DNA of 64,000 nucleotides from JACPNO01 sp963825405. GTDB lineage: Bacteria; Acidobacteriota; Terriglobia; Bryobacterales; Bryobacteraceae. Positions 8,889 to 16,862 of the stretch are shown here, piece after piece. Numbering within the stretch: position 1 is the stretch's first letter; every line of letters starts with the position of its first letter. Position numbers and translations under genes: made by a program. A model generated the notes under the pieces. It saw only the letters and a program-made list of their open reading frames with translations, ran no database searches and was not told where the DNA came from. The stretch lies in the NCBI GenBank assembly GCA_963825405.1, contig CAWGTB010000016.1:153007-217006 (forward strand), given 5' to 3'.

Positions 8889-9771
8889 ATGTGAGCTATA
8901 TTATGCGAGATTCAGTAGGTCCAAACAGGTCGATGAGGGCAGAATGGTAAGGCGCGGCAGAGTTCAAGAGCCTAAGACGATCCCACGCGACCACAGATAC
9001 CTCATCTCCGAGCAAGCCTGTAAGACCTACGAGACCGCGCCCTCACTCGCCGAGACGCAGCATGTGAAGCTCCATCTGGAGGCGTTTCGGGGCCTTCGGT
9101 TGGAAGGCGTGCCTGTTACGCCAGAGAGCCTAAGGAAGAGAACAGAGGAATTGGCGAAGGGCACGGGACAGGTCGGCCTTTTCGAACTAATGTATGAGGA
9201 TGCTGCAAGTACAATAGAGTCGGAAACTGAGGTCATTGCGCTTTACTCTGGGCAGTGGGACGCGTTCGGGCAGCCCGCATCGATGCACTTGAGAACACGC
9301 GGATCGACTTATCGAGCTGCAACGAGCTCGATGCTTACGTGGCTACCTCGATGCGAACCCGCCAGGATTTCAGAGACATGGCTGCAACGTGTGAACGAGT
9401 TTTCAAGTCCTTAGCCTTGAGCGGATATCATCTGCGCTATTTCGATCCAACGCTGAGCGCGGCGAAGTACCACGAGGATAAGGGCATTATCGAATGCCTG
9501 ATGGTGAAAACCGCGAAAGTGCTGCTCTACTTTGCGCAGCACAAAGAGAGCTTGGGTAAGGTCAGCGAGTATGCTGTGGTCACCGGGCAGCCTGTAACCT
9601 AGTGCCAAGATCGAGGTTCGGACACTGTATTCCGGATGCGAGGGTTAACCTCATGGAGCGAGCGATCCAGGCGGGCAGGATTCAGGCTGATTTTGCATGC
9701 CTGTTAGAGATTCTGTCCGACACCACGAGCAAACCAATCTGACCGGCACGACACGATGACGGTTCTTTGCC

Positions 9772-10263
9772 TTACAACAGACTCAGCTGTTTCCGTTCCA
9801 GCGCCAACAATTTTTCCTTCATCTGAAGGCCGCCGCCGTAGCCGGTCAGCTTGCCGTTGCTGCCGATCACGCGATGGCACGGAATCACGATGGGAATCGG
9901 ATTGCTGCCATTGGCCAGTCCGACCGCTCGCGACGCCGCCGGGTTGCCGATGCGCCGGGCCAGCTCGCCGTAGCTGATCGTTTCGCCGTAGGGAATTTCG
10001 GTTAGGCGTTTCCAGACGGCGAGTTGAAACGGCGTGCCGTGGGGATCGAGCGTCAGGTCAAAATCCTGCAGCTTGCCTGCGAAATAGGCGTTCAACTGGC
10101 GAATGACCGGCTCGAGCGGCTTGCGGTCTTCGCGCCAGCCAGGCTCAGGCTGACGCGCGTGACGCCCATCCGGAAAGCTGATGAGTTGCAGTCCATTCTC
10201 TCCGGCGGCGAGAAGCAGCATGCCCGCTGGACTCTCCATGTGCGTGTAGCAAACCGGTTGCAT
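9772..10263 (-). CDS. ogt: Methylated-DNA-[protein]-cysteine S-methyltransferase
   Basis: Removes alkyl groups from O6-alkylguanine by suicidal transfer to its own cysteine. 163 residues. The DNA-binding helix-turn-helix (PYGETISYGELARRIGNPAASRAVG) and active-site motif IPCHRVIG with its acceptor Cys are intact, followed by LTGYGGGLQMKEKLL. The start at 10263 places ATG two bases after the stop of the upstream AdaA-AlkA gene, so the pair is translated from one message. This is the active counterpart of the Cys-less relative at 40609. Confidence 0.95.
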   Translation of the reverse strand: MQPVCYTHMESPAGMLLLAAGENGLQLISFPDGRHARQPEPGWREDRKPLEPVIRQLNAYFAGKLQDFDLTLDPHGTPFQLAVWKRLTEIPYGETISYGELARRIGNPAASRAVGLANGSNPIPIVIPCHRVIGSNGKLTGYGGGLQMKEKLLALERKQLSLL

Positions 10264-10264
10264 T

Positions 10265-11689
10265 CTAATTTCCTCCCTGCCACAAATGCATGGCCGCATA
10301 GGCGCGCCAGGGCCGCCAGCGCTCGGCGCGTTCGTTCAATTTACGCGCGCTCTTCAAACCCGCGGAACGCAGCAATCCCAAATCGCTCGACGGGAACGCA
10401 TCCGGCTCGCCCAACGCGCGCATGGCGATGTACTGCGCCGTCCAATCGCCTACTCCTGGCAGCGCCAGCAAATTATTCTCGTCGACAATTCCAGAAAAAC
10501 GCACCTGCCCGGCCTCGACTGCTCGCGCCATTCCACGGATGGTTTCGGCGCGCGCCCGTGGCAGGCCCACTTCCTTAAAATCCGCCTGCGCCAGCACGCA
10601 CGCGCTCGGAAAAAGATGTGTCAAGCCGTCGCCCGATTTCACCGGCGTTCCATAAGCGGCGACGAGGCGCCCGGCCAATGTGCTCGCGCCTTTCACCGTC
10701 ACCTGCTGCCCCAGAATCGCGCGCACCGCCAGTTCAAATCCGTCCCAGGCGCCGGGGACGCGCAGGCCCGGCCTTCGGGCGACGCGGCGGGCCAGCAGCG
10801 GATCACGTCCCAGGTGCCCGGCAATGTCTTCAGGGTCGGCGCTGAGATCGAACAGGCGGCGCGCTCCCTCGACAATGCGGAACAGCGCGCGCGGCTCGGG
10901 AAACTGAATGCGCAGGTCCAACGTTTGCCTTCGCGCGTCGAGCCGCGCTTCGAAATGTCCGGACTTGCCGTCGAGCGCGATCGTCCGGCGATAGCATTCT
11001 GCATCGACCACTTCCACGCCGGTAATAGCACGCGGCGTGAGAAATGCCAGCAGCGCTTCCCAATCGAACGGCGCGCGAAAGCGCAATTGGAAACGGTAGC
11101 TGCCTGGCTCGGTCAGTCCCGACCGGCGCGATAACCGCCGCAACTCGGTGGGCGTGCGTCCGTACAAGTTCTGAAAAGTCGCGTTGAAGCGGCGGATGCT
11201 GCCGAATCCGGACGCGAGCGCAATTTGCGTGAACGTCAATTCGGTTTCGTCGATGAGTCTTTTCGCGAAATGCAGCCGCCGGGTTTGCGCGACCGCGACC
11301 GGCGTTGCGCCCAGGTGCTGTAAGAACAGCCGCCGCAAGTGGCGCGAGCCGATGCCGAGGCGCTCGGCCAGCTCATCCACGTTGCCGTTGTCGAGCGCGC
11401 TATCGGCGATCAGGCGCATCGCCCGCGCAACGGTGCTCGACGTTCCCGCCCAAGCGGGAGTGCCCGGCGACGTTTCGGGCCGGCAGCGCAGGCAGGGCCG
11501 GAATCCAGCTTCCGCCGCAGCCGCCGCGGACGAAAAATAGAGCACGTTTTTTTCTTTAGGAGGCCGTGCAGGACACACAGGGCGGCAATAGATTCCGGTA
11601 GTCTTCACCGCGATGAAGAAACGGCCGTCGAATCGGGGATCGCGCGACAGACGCGCCCGCTTCCAGGCTTGCCTGTTCTCTTTGGTCAC
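10265..11689 (-). CDS. alkA: AdaA-AlkA fusion: DNA-3-methyladenine glycosylase with Ada metal-binding and AraC domains
   Basis: 474 residues with four parts in order. The Ada zinc domain (residues ~10-75) has four Cys in YCRPVCPARPP and RPCLRCRP, where methyl-phosphotriesters are received. An AraC-type helix-turn-helix follows (~85-180; VDELAERLGIGSRHLRRLF). Then comes an AlkA N-terminal domain (~190-290), and last the HhH-GPD glycosylase (LPGVGDWTAQYIAMRALGEPDAFP), whose conserved catalytic Asp appears displaced: the motif reads SSDLGLL. The protein should sense alkyl damage, activate transcription and excise 3-alkyladenine. The start is GTG. It is followed directly by ogt, forming an adaptive-response operon. 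Confidence 0.92.
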   Translation of the reverse strand: MTKENRQAWKRARLSRDPRFDGRFFIAVKTTGIYCRPVCPARPPKEKNVLYFSSAAAAAEAGFRPCLRCRPETSPGTPAWAGTSSTVARAMRLIADSALDNGNVDELAERLGIGSRHLRRLFLQHLGATPVAVAQTRRLHFAKRLIDETELTFTQIALASGFGSIRRFNATFQNLYGRTPTELRRLSRRSGLTEPGSYRFQLRFRAPFDWEALLAFLTPRAITGVEVVDAECYRRTIALDGKSGHFEARLDARRQTLDLRIQFPEPRALFRIVEGARRLFDLSADPEDIAGHLGRDPLLARRVARRPGLRVPGAWDGFELAVRAILGQQVTVKGASTLAGRLVAAYGTPVKSGDGLTHLFPSACVLAQADFKEVGLPRARAETIRGMARAVEAGQVRFSGIVDENNLLALPGVGDWTAQYIAMRALGEPDAFPSSDLGLLRSAGLKSARKLNERAERWRPWRAYAAMHLWQGGN

Positions 11690-11746
11690 CGCAACGACTA
11701 TAGCCCAGCGCGGGCGGCAGCACTAGCCGTTTTCGGACATGCTCAT

Positions 11747-12166
11747 TTAGCCTAGTTCGACGGAGCGGAAGAAGTACGCGAGTTCCGTCGCCGCGGTATC
11801 CTGCGCGTCGGAGCCGTGAATGCAGTTGCGCTCGATATTCTCGGCGAACAACTTGCGGATGGTGCCATCGGCGGCTTTGGCTGGGTCGGTCGCGCCCATT
11901 ACCTCGCGCAGCTTGCGGACAGCGTCGTCACGCTCCAGCGCCATGACAACGATCGGCCCCGAGGTCATGAACTTTACCAGACTGGTGAAAAACGGCTTGC
12001 CGCGATGCACGGCGTAAAACCCTTCGGCCTCTGGCGCAGTGAGCCGGGTCCGGCGCAGCCCCAGGATGCGGAATCCCTCTTTCTCGATGATCGACAGGAT
12101 GTCGCCGACGTGCCGGTTGGCAACGGCATCAGGCTTGATGATGGAAAACGTGCGTTCAGAACTCAT
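11747..12166 (-). CDS. ndk: Nucleoside diphosphate kinase
   Basis: Transfers the gamma phosphate of ATP to nucleoside diphosphates through a phospho-histidine. 139 residues, the family's normal length. The N-terminus RTFSIIKPDAV, the nucleotide loop (GATDPAKAADGTIR) and the active-site His in NCIHGSDA are all present. Last gene of a sucC-sucD-ndk unit: its ATG overlaps the sucD stop in ATGA. The pairing with succinyl-CoA synthetase makes sense because Ndk can interconvert the GTP/ATP formed there. Confidence 0.97.
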   Translation of the reverse strand: MSSERTFSIIKPDAVANRHVGDILSIIEKEGFRILGLRRTRLTAPEAEGFYAVHRGKPFFTSLVKFMTSGPIVVMALERDDAVRKLREVMGATDPAKAADGTIRKLFAENIERNCIHGSDAQDTAATELAYFFRSVELG

Positions 12167-13029
12167 AGGCGGCTTTGAATCTTTTCTCCGATTTCGGCGG
12201 GTGACGAACAGACCGTAATGCCGGCGGCTTCCATAGCGCGAATCTTATCCGGGGCTGCGCCCGAGCCTCCCGAAATGATGGCTCCAGCGTGTCCCATGCG
12301 GCGTCCCGGCGGCGCGGTCTGGCCGGCAATGAATCCGACCACGGGTTTTTTGACGTGCTGGCGGATGTATTCCGCAGCGGTCTCCTCGGCATTGCCGCCG
12401 ATTTCGCCGATCATGACGATCGCGTGCGTCTCCGCATCTTCATTGAACAAGCGAATGGCGTCGACGAAATTGGTCCCGATGATGGGATCGCCGCCGATGC
12501 CGATGCAGGTGGATTGGCCAATGCCCAGCCCGCTGAGTTGCCAGACGGCTTCGTAAGTGAGCGTGCCCGAGCGCGAGACCACGCCAACATGCCCTTCTTT
12601 GTGGATGTGCCCCGGCATGATGCCGATCTTGCATTTTCCCGGCGAAATAATTCCGGGACAATTGGGCCCGATCAGCCGCGTCGGCTTGCCCGCTAAAAAT
12701 TCGGCGGCGCGCACCATGTCCAACACAGGAATGCCTTCAGTGATGCAAACCACCAGCGGGAGGCCGGCATCGGCGGCTTCCATGATGGCGTCAGCGGCAA
12801 AAGGCGGCGGCACGAAAATCACCGAAGCATTCGCGCCGGTGGCCTTCACGGCTTCGGCTACGGTGTCGAAAACCGGCAGATCGAGATGCTTGCTGCCGCC
12901 CTTTCCGGGAACGACGCCGCCCACCACATTCGTTCCGTAAGCCACGGCCTGCTGCGCGTGAAACGTGCCTTCCTTGCCGGTGAAACCTTGCACGATCAGG
13001 CGAGTATTGCGGTCGACGAGGACGCTCAT
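12163..13029 (-). CDS. sucD: Succinyl-CoA synthetase, alpha subunit
   Basis: Forms succinate and nucleoside triphosphate from succinyl-CoA in the TCA cycle, with SucC. 288 residues. CoA-binding Rossmann segment (RLIVQGFTGKEGTFHAQQ), the ligase signature GGDPIIGTNFVDA, and the phosphohistidine in RRMGHAGAIISGGSG are intact. ATGA overlaps link it to sucC upstream and ndk downstream, so expression should be coupled. Confidence 0.97.
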   Translation of the reverse strand: MSVLVDRNTRLIVQGFTGKEGTFHAQQAVAYGTNVVGGVVPGKGGSKHLDLPVFDTVAEAVKATGANASVIFVPPPFAADAIMEAADAGLPLVVCITEGIPVLDMVRAAEFLAGKPTRLIGPNCPGIISPGKCKIGIMPGHIHKEGHVGVVSRSGTLTYEAVWQLSGLGIGQSTCIGIGGDPIIGTNFVDAIRLFNEDAETHAIVMIGEIGGNAEETAAEYIRQHVKKPVVGFIAGQTAPPGRRMGHAGAIISGGSGAAPDKIRAMEAAGITVCSSPAEIGEKIQSRL

Positions 13030-14183
13030 GCGGACAGCCTCACGACTTTTTCAGCGGCATCGCGCATATCGGCCGCCACGGCGAAATTGAATCCGGATTC
13101 GGAAAGAATCTTGCGTCCCAGCTCAACGTTGGTTCCTTCCATGCGCACCACAATCGGCACCTTGATATTGAGATCGCGCGCCGCCGCCACCACGCCGGTA
13201 GCCAGCGTGTCGCAGCGCAGGATGCCGCCGAAAATATTGATCAGCACGGCGCGCACGTTGCGATCGGAGAGCAAAATGCGGAAGGCATTCTTGACCTGCT
13301 CGGCGTTGGCGCCGCCGCCTACATCCAGAAAATTGGCCGGGCTGCCACCGGCGTACTTGATGATGTCCATAGTGGCCATGGCCAGGCCCGCGCCGTTCAC
13401 CATGCAGCCCACCGTGCCGTCCAGCTTGATGTAGTTCAAGCCGAATTTGGAAGCTTCCACTTCCAGCGGATCTTCTTCGTTCAGATCGCGCAGCTCGACC
13501 AGATCTTTGTGACGGTAGAGCGCGCTATCGTCCAAATTGATTTTGGCGTCGAGGGCGTAGACTTTGCCGTCGGCGGTCAGAATGAACGGATTGATCTCGG
13601 CGAGCGACGCATCCATCGCGACATAGGCCCGCGCCAGCGCCATCATCGCCGCTACTGCGCCCGCAATACTGGCCGCCGGTATGCCGATTCCGAACGCCAG
13701 TTTGCGCGCTTGAAACGCCGTGAGCCCAGAGCCGGGATCGAACGCCTCTTTCAAAATCAGCTCTGGCGTTTTGGCGGCGACTTCCTCGATCTCCATGCCG
13801 CCGGCGCGGGACGCCATGAAAACCGGCTTGCCCTGCGTGCGGTCGAGCACGATGCCGAGATACAACTCGCGCTCGATCGGCAGCGTTTCTTCGACTAGCA
13901 GCCGCTTGACCAGACGGCCTTCCGGACCAGTCTGATGCGTGATCAGCGTCATGCCCAGAATCTTGCCGGCGATGGCGCGGACTTCGGCGGTATCGCGCGC
14001 CACTTTCACGCCGCCGCCTTTACCGCGGCCGCCAGCGTGAATCTGCGCTTTGACGACGACGCTGCCGCCTATTTTCTCCGCCGCGGCTACGGCTTCGTCC
14101 ACCGAAAACGCGACTTCGCCCCGAGGGACGGGAACATTGTATCTGGCCAAAATGCCTTTGGCCTGGTACTCATGAATTTTCAT
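13026..14183 (-). CDS. sucC: Succinyl-CoA synthetase, beta subunit
   Basis: Nucleotide-binding subunit of the TCA-cycle ligase. 385 residues from ATG 14183, chosen because MKIHEYQAKGILARY is the standard N-terminus; the frame is open 25 codons further upstream without a family match. ATP-grasp elements KAQIHAGGRGKGGGV and AEINPFILT, then the C-terminal CoA-ligase fold (FLDVGGGANAEQVKNAF, NIFGGILRCD). First gene of the operon; it diverges from trpD, leaving a 51-base promoter gap. Confidence 0.97.
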   Translation of the reverse strand: MKIHEYQAKGILARYNVPVPRGEVAFSVDEAVAAAEKIGGSVVVKAQIHAGGRGKGGGVKVARDTAEVRAIAGKILGMTLITHQTGPEGRLVKRLLVEETLPIERELYLGIVLDRTQGKPVFMASRAGGMEIEEVAAKTPELILKEAFDPGSGLTAFQARKLAFGIGIPAASIAGAVAAMMALARAYVAMDASLAEINPFILTADGKVYALDAKINLDDSALYRHKDLVELRDLNEEDPLEVEASKFGLNYIKLDGTVGCMVNGAGLAMATMDIIKYAGGSPANFLDVGGGANAEQVKNAFRILLSDRNVRAVLINIFGGILRCDTLATGVVAAARDLNIKVPIVVRMEGTNVELGRKILSESGFNFAVAADMRDAAEKVVRLSA

Positions 14184-14234
14184 GGAGTATGCTGGTTCTA
14201 TTGGCGTGAAACGCCAAACCCTCACAACTATAGC

Positions 14235-15249
14235 ATGACGTTCCTTCCCTTCCTGCATGCGGTATCGGCCGGGCGCGACCTTTCAGCGGAGCGAGGCGCG
14301 CGGCGCCATGGAGATGATCCTGGCGGGCGCGGTTTCTCACTCGCAAATGGGCGGATTTCTGGTGGCGCTGCACATGAAGGGCGAGACTGTCGACGAGCTG
14401 ACTGGCTTCGCGCGCGCCATGCGCGAGGTCGCGGTGACGATCCATCCCGGCCTGAACGGCGAACCACTGATCGACACCTGCGGCACCGGCGGCGACGGCC
14501 TGGCTACGTTCAATATTTCGACCGTCGCGGCGTTCGTGGTCGCCGGAGCGGGTGTGCATGTTGCCAAGCACGGCAATCGTTCCCTATCCAGCCGCTGCGG
14601 CAGCGCCGATGTGCTGGAAGCTCTGGGCGTTTCCATTACGCTCACGCCCGAAGCGGTAGGCCGGGCCATTCGCGAAGTGGGCATTGGATTTCTGTTCGCG
14701 CCCGCGCATCATTCCGCCATGAAGCATGTGCAGCCGGTGCGCCTCGATTTGAAAATGCGCACGTTTTTCAATCTGCTGGGACCGCTGACGAATCCGGCTG
14801 GAGCCACCGCGCAACTGGTGGGAGCGCCTTCGGATAAGGCCGCCGAATTGATGGCGCATACGCTCGCAGCACTCGGACTGGCGAGTGGATTCGTGGTTCA
14901 CGCCGCCGACGGCATGGATGAGATTTCCACTACCGGCGCAACGTTGGCGTTTCGCATCGAGAGCGGGACGGTCGCGCGCCTCACACTTCAGCCGGAGGAT
15001 TTCGGCGTGCGCCGCGCGGAGGCGTCGCATCTCAAAGGCGGGGACAAGCTATGCAATGCCGAGATCGCGCGCGAAGTTCTCGCCGGCGCCTTCGGTCCGC
15101 CGCGCGATATCGTGATCGTCAACGCGGCGGCGGCTCTGGTAGCGGCGGGAAAAGCTACGGATTTTAGGGAAGGCGTTCGGATGGCGGAAGAATCGATCGA
15201 CTCCGGCGCTGCGCGCGGCAAGCTGGAAGCGCTGGCGCGATTCGCGTAG
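14235..15249 (+). CDS. trpD: Anthranilate phosphoribosyltransferase, one frame break
   Basis: Second step of tryptophan synthesis: joins anthranilate to PRPP. About 337 residues. Start ATG 14235 gives MTFLPFLHAVSAGRDLS; one extra C near 14288 shifts the frame, after which EARGAMEMILAGAVSHSQMGGFL continues. PRPP loop DTCGTGGDG, metal/anthranilate segment KHGNRSLSSRCGSADVLEALG, and TFFNLLGPLTNPAG are present. The length 1015 bases is one over a multiple of three, which fits a single insertion. No other trp gene is adjacent. A strong inverted repeat follows its stop. Confidence 0.93.
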
Positions 15250-15255
15250 TCAAGC

Positions 15256-15362
15256 ACCGCTCCCTCTGGTCGCGGCTCTGTAAGGCGCTGCGTTGCAATG
15301 GCGACAGCGAGTCGCCCACAGCGATGACAGTTGCTTACAGAGCCGCGACCGAAGGAAGCGGT
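15256..15362. repeat. Inverted repeat, family C, between convergent genes
   Basis: Left arm 15256-15284 (ACCGCTCCCTCTGGTCGCGG then CTCTGTAAG) and right arm 15334-15362 are inverse copies matching in about 26 of 29 positions, separated by ~49 bases. Folded, it would make a long hairpin between trpD (+) and the receiver-like gene (-), so it may end transcription from both sides. It resembles a dispersed repeat rather than a simple terminator, as no T run follows. Confidence 0.75.
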
Positions 15363-15363
15363 A

Positions 15364-15744
15364 TTACACCGTTCCGGAATGCCGTTTCAAAATTTGCGGT
15401 AGGTTTTGCGAAAACGCCGAGCGAGCCAGCACCATGTCGCAGCCGGTATCGTGGGCCGCCTGCTTCAACTCGCCCTGCACGTGCGAGACGAAACCGATCA
15501 GGCTGATGTGCTTGAGCTCGGGCGTCGCCTTCAGCTTGGTGATCAACTTCAGAGGGTCGGCCTGCTCGAAATTCAGGTCGAAAATAATCAGCGTGGGTTG
15601 GGTCTTGGCCTTGGCCAACACCTCGGCGGGGTCTTTGACGAACTCTACTGTCATGCCCACGCGCTTAGCCGCGTCGGTGATTTTGGCTAGAAAAAACAAG
15701 TCGCTTAGGACCGCGAGTATGGTCTTCGTTCCATGCTTCTGCAT
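15364..15744 (-). CDS. Receiver-like (CheY-fold) single-domain protein, degenerate
   Basis: 126 residues if started at ATG 15744 (MQKHGTKTILAVLSD); an in-frame ATG at 15801 would add 19 residues, and neither has a clear ribosome site. The fold follows a response-regulator receiver: beta1 ILAVLSD, the central strand LIIFDLNFE with Asp at the phosphoacceptor place, ISLIGFVSHVQ, and VLARSAF. The paired N-terminal acidic residues and the usual Lys before the last helix are missing or changed (Arg), so normal phosphorylation is doubtful. It may be a pseudo-receiver acting as a binding module. No kinase is adjacent. Confidence 0.65.
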   Translation of the reverse strand: MQKHGTKTILAVLSDLFFLAKITDAAKRVGMTVEFVKDPAEVLAKAKTQPTLIIFDLNFEQADPLKLITKLKATPELKHISLIGFVSHVQGELKQAAHDTGCDMVLARSAFSQNLPQILKRHSGTV

Positions 15745-15850
15745 CGTTACACTGCCGGCTGCTCTTTTTGGAACCTCTTGAGAACGGGAAGGAAACTTCA
15801 TGGTACTCGCTGGCGGACGCTTTGCGCAAGCGCGATAGAATACCAACTTC

Positions 15851-16727
15851 ATGGCTGAACTTTTTCCGATCGCAGCGATTACCGATGAATTTTCACCCGA
15901 CCTGGAAACCGCTGCCCGGTCCATGGCCGAACTCGGCATGCGCGGCGCGGAGTTGCGCGTGGTCTTCGGCAAGAACATTATCGATCTCACCGATGACGAG
16001 CTGACGCGCGCCCGGGCGATCGTGGAGGCGCACGGATTGCAGGTGATCTCGATCGCTTCACCGCTGCTGAAATGCGAGCTTCCCGACGCGCCGCCGGTCG
16101 ATCCGCGCTTCCAGCAGGATATGTTCGCCTCGAACTATACCTTCGCCGATCAGCCGCGTCTGGCGAAGCGCGCCTTCGAGATCGCGAGCCGGACGGGCGC
16201 GCGCATCGTCCGGGTTTTTTCCTACTGGCGGACGCTGCAGCCGGAAGCCTGCTTTCGATCGCATCGTCATCGCGATGCGGGAACTGGCCGATCAAGCCGC
16301 GCGGCACGATTTGATCGTGGGCCTGGAAAATGAACACTCGTGCAATATTTCGACCGGGGCGGAAACCGCGCGCGTGCTGGCCGCCGTCGATCATCCCAAT
16401 CTGAAAGTGGTCTGGGATCCCGCCAACGCGTTCCTCTCGGGCGAGATTCCGTTTCCCGACGGGTACGGTTTATTGCCCGCCAGCCGCATCATTCACGTGC
16501 ATGCGAAAGATTGTTTAGTGCGCGATCATCGCCCGGTTTGGGGGCCGCTGGGCGAGGGCGGCGTCGATTGGAAAGGGCAAATTCGCGCGCTCCAGGCCCA
16601 CGGGTACCGTGGTTTCATCAGCCTGGAAACTCACTGGGGCGGACCGGACAGCGACAAGCATCTGGGCAGCATGATTTGCGGGCGCAACCTCCAAGCGCTG
16701 GTGGCCTCTAGCCCGGCGAACGCGTGA
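15851..16727 (+). CDS. Sugar phosphate isomerase/epimerase (xylose-isomerase-like TIM barrel), one frame break
   Basis: About 291 residues. MAELFPIAAITDEFSPDLE at the N-terminus, then after one extra T near 16252 the frame continues DRIVIAMRELADQAARHDL. Metal-site residues typical of the family are seen in GLENEHSCN, VVWDPANAF, IHVHAKDC and ISLETHW. These enzymes isomerise or epimerise keto-sugars, but the exact substrate cannot be told from sequence. It stands 49 bases from the divergent receiver-like gene. The 135 bases after its stop hold no gene I can support. Confidence 0.85.
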
Positions 16728-16862
16728 TACCCTGAAGATACGAGGGGTCTAATGCGCCTCCGCTCCAAAAAATCAACTGATGGCGGCCGTTACCTTCGGC
16801 CTCGACGGCACGTACATCATTTATGACGCACTAACGGCTGACTCCAGCGAAAATCCAAGGCC

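Larger units (their letters stand above)
7821..8915 (+). mobile_element. IS630-family insertion sequence, complete, TA target duplication
   Basis: A 1095-base element. Left end CTGAATTCCGCATAATATAG (7821-7840) and right end, inverted, CTGAATCTCGCATAATATAG (8896-8915) match in 18 of 20 positions. Each end is flanked by TA (7819-7820 and 8916-8917), the target duplication typical of IS630/Tc1. It encodes one transposase split over two frames. The inserted site lies inside an open frame that is restored by removing the element, so the insertion is probably recent in evolutionary terms. Confidence 0.93.
7742..9602 (+). pseudogene. Unknown gene interrupted by IS630 element, plus one frame break
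   Basis: The gene is in two pieces, 7742-7820 and 8918-9602. Removing the IS and one TA copy joins the reading frame exactly: ...EQIRQRF then RSKQVDEGRMV... The protein would begin MLYWGNFPQAYRELRQL and continue with a mainly helical, charged stretch (PRDHRYLISEQACKTYE, FELMYEDAASTIESETE). A further break near 9265 links to RIDALENTRIDLSSCNELDAY... through AVVTGQPVT, stop 9602. About 250 residues in all. I do not recognise the family and see no catalytic motif. The ATG at 7742 overlaps the end of repeat B, so the true start could be elsewhere. Confidence 0.6.

Noticed and set aside
9652..9740. Possible 29-codon gene after the interrupted unknown gene (MERAIQAGRIQADF...)
   Set aside because: No ribosome site and no match. 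It may be a broken end of the preceding gene, so I did not list it as a gene.
16780..16862. Short frame MAAVTFGLDGTYIIYDALTAD before the VWA gene
   Set aside because: It runs into the VWA gene in the wrong frame and has no recognisable features.
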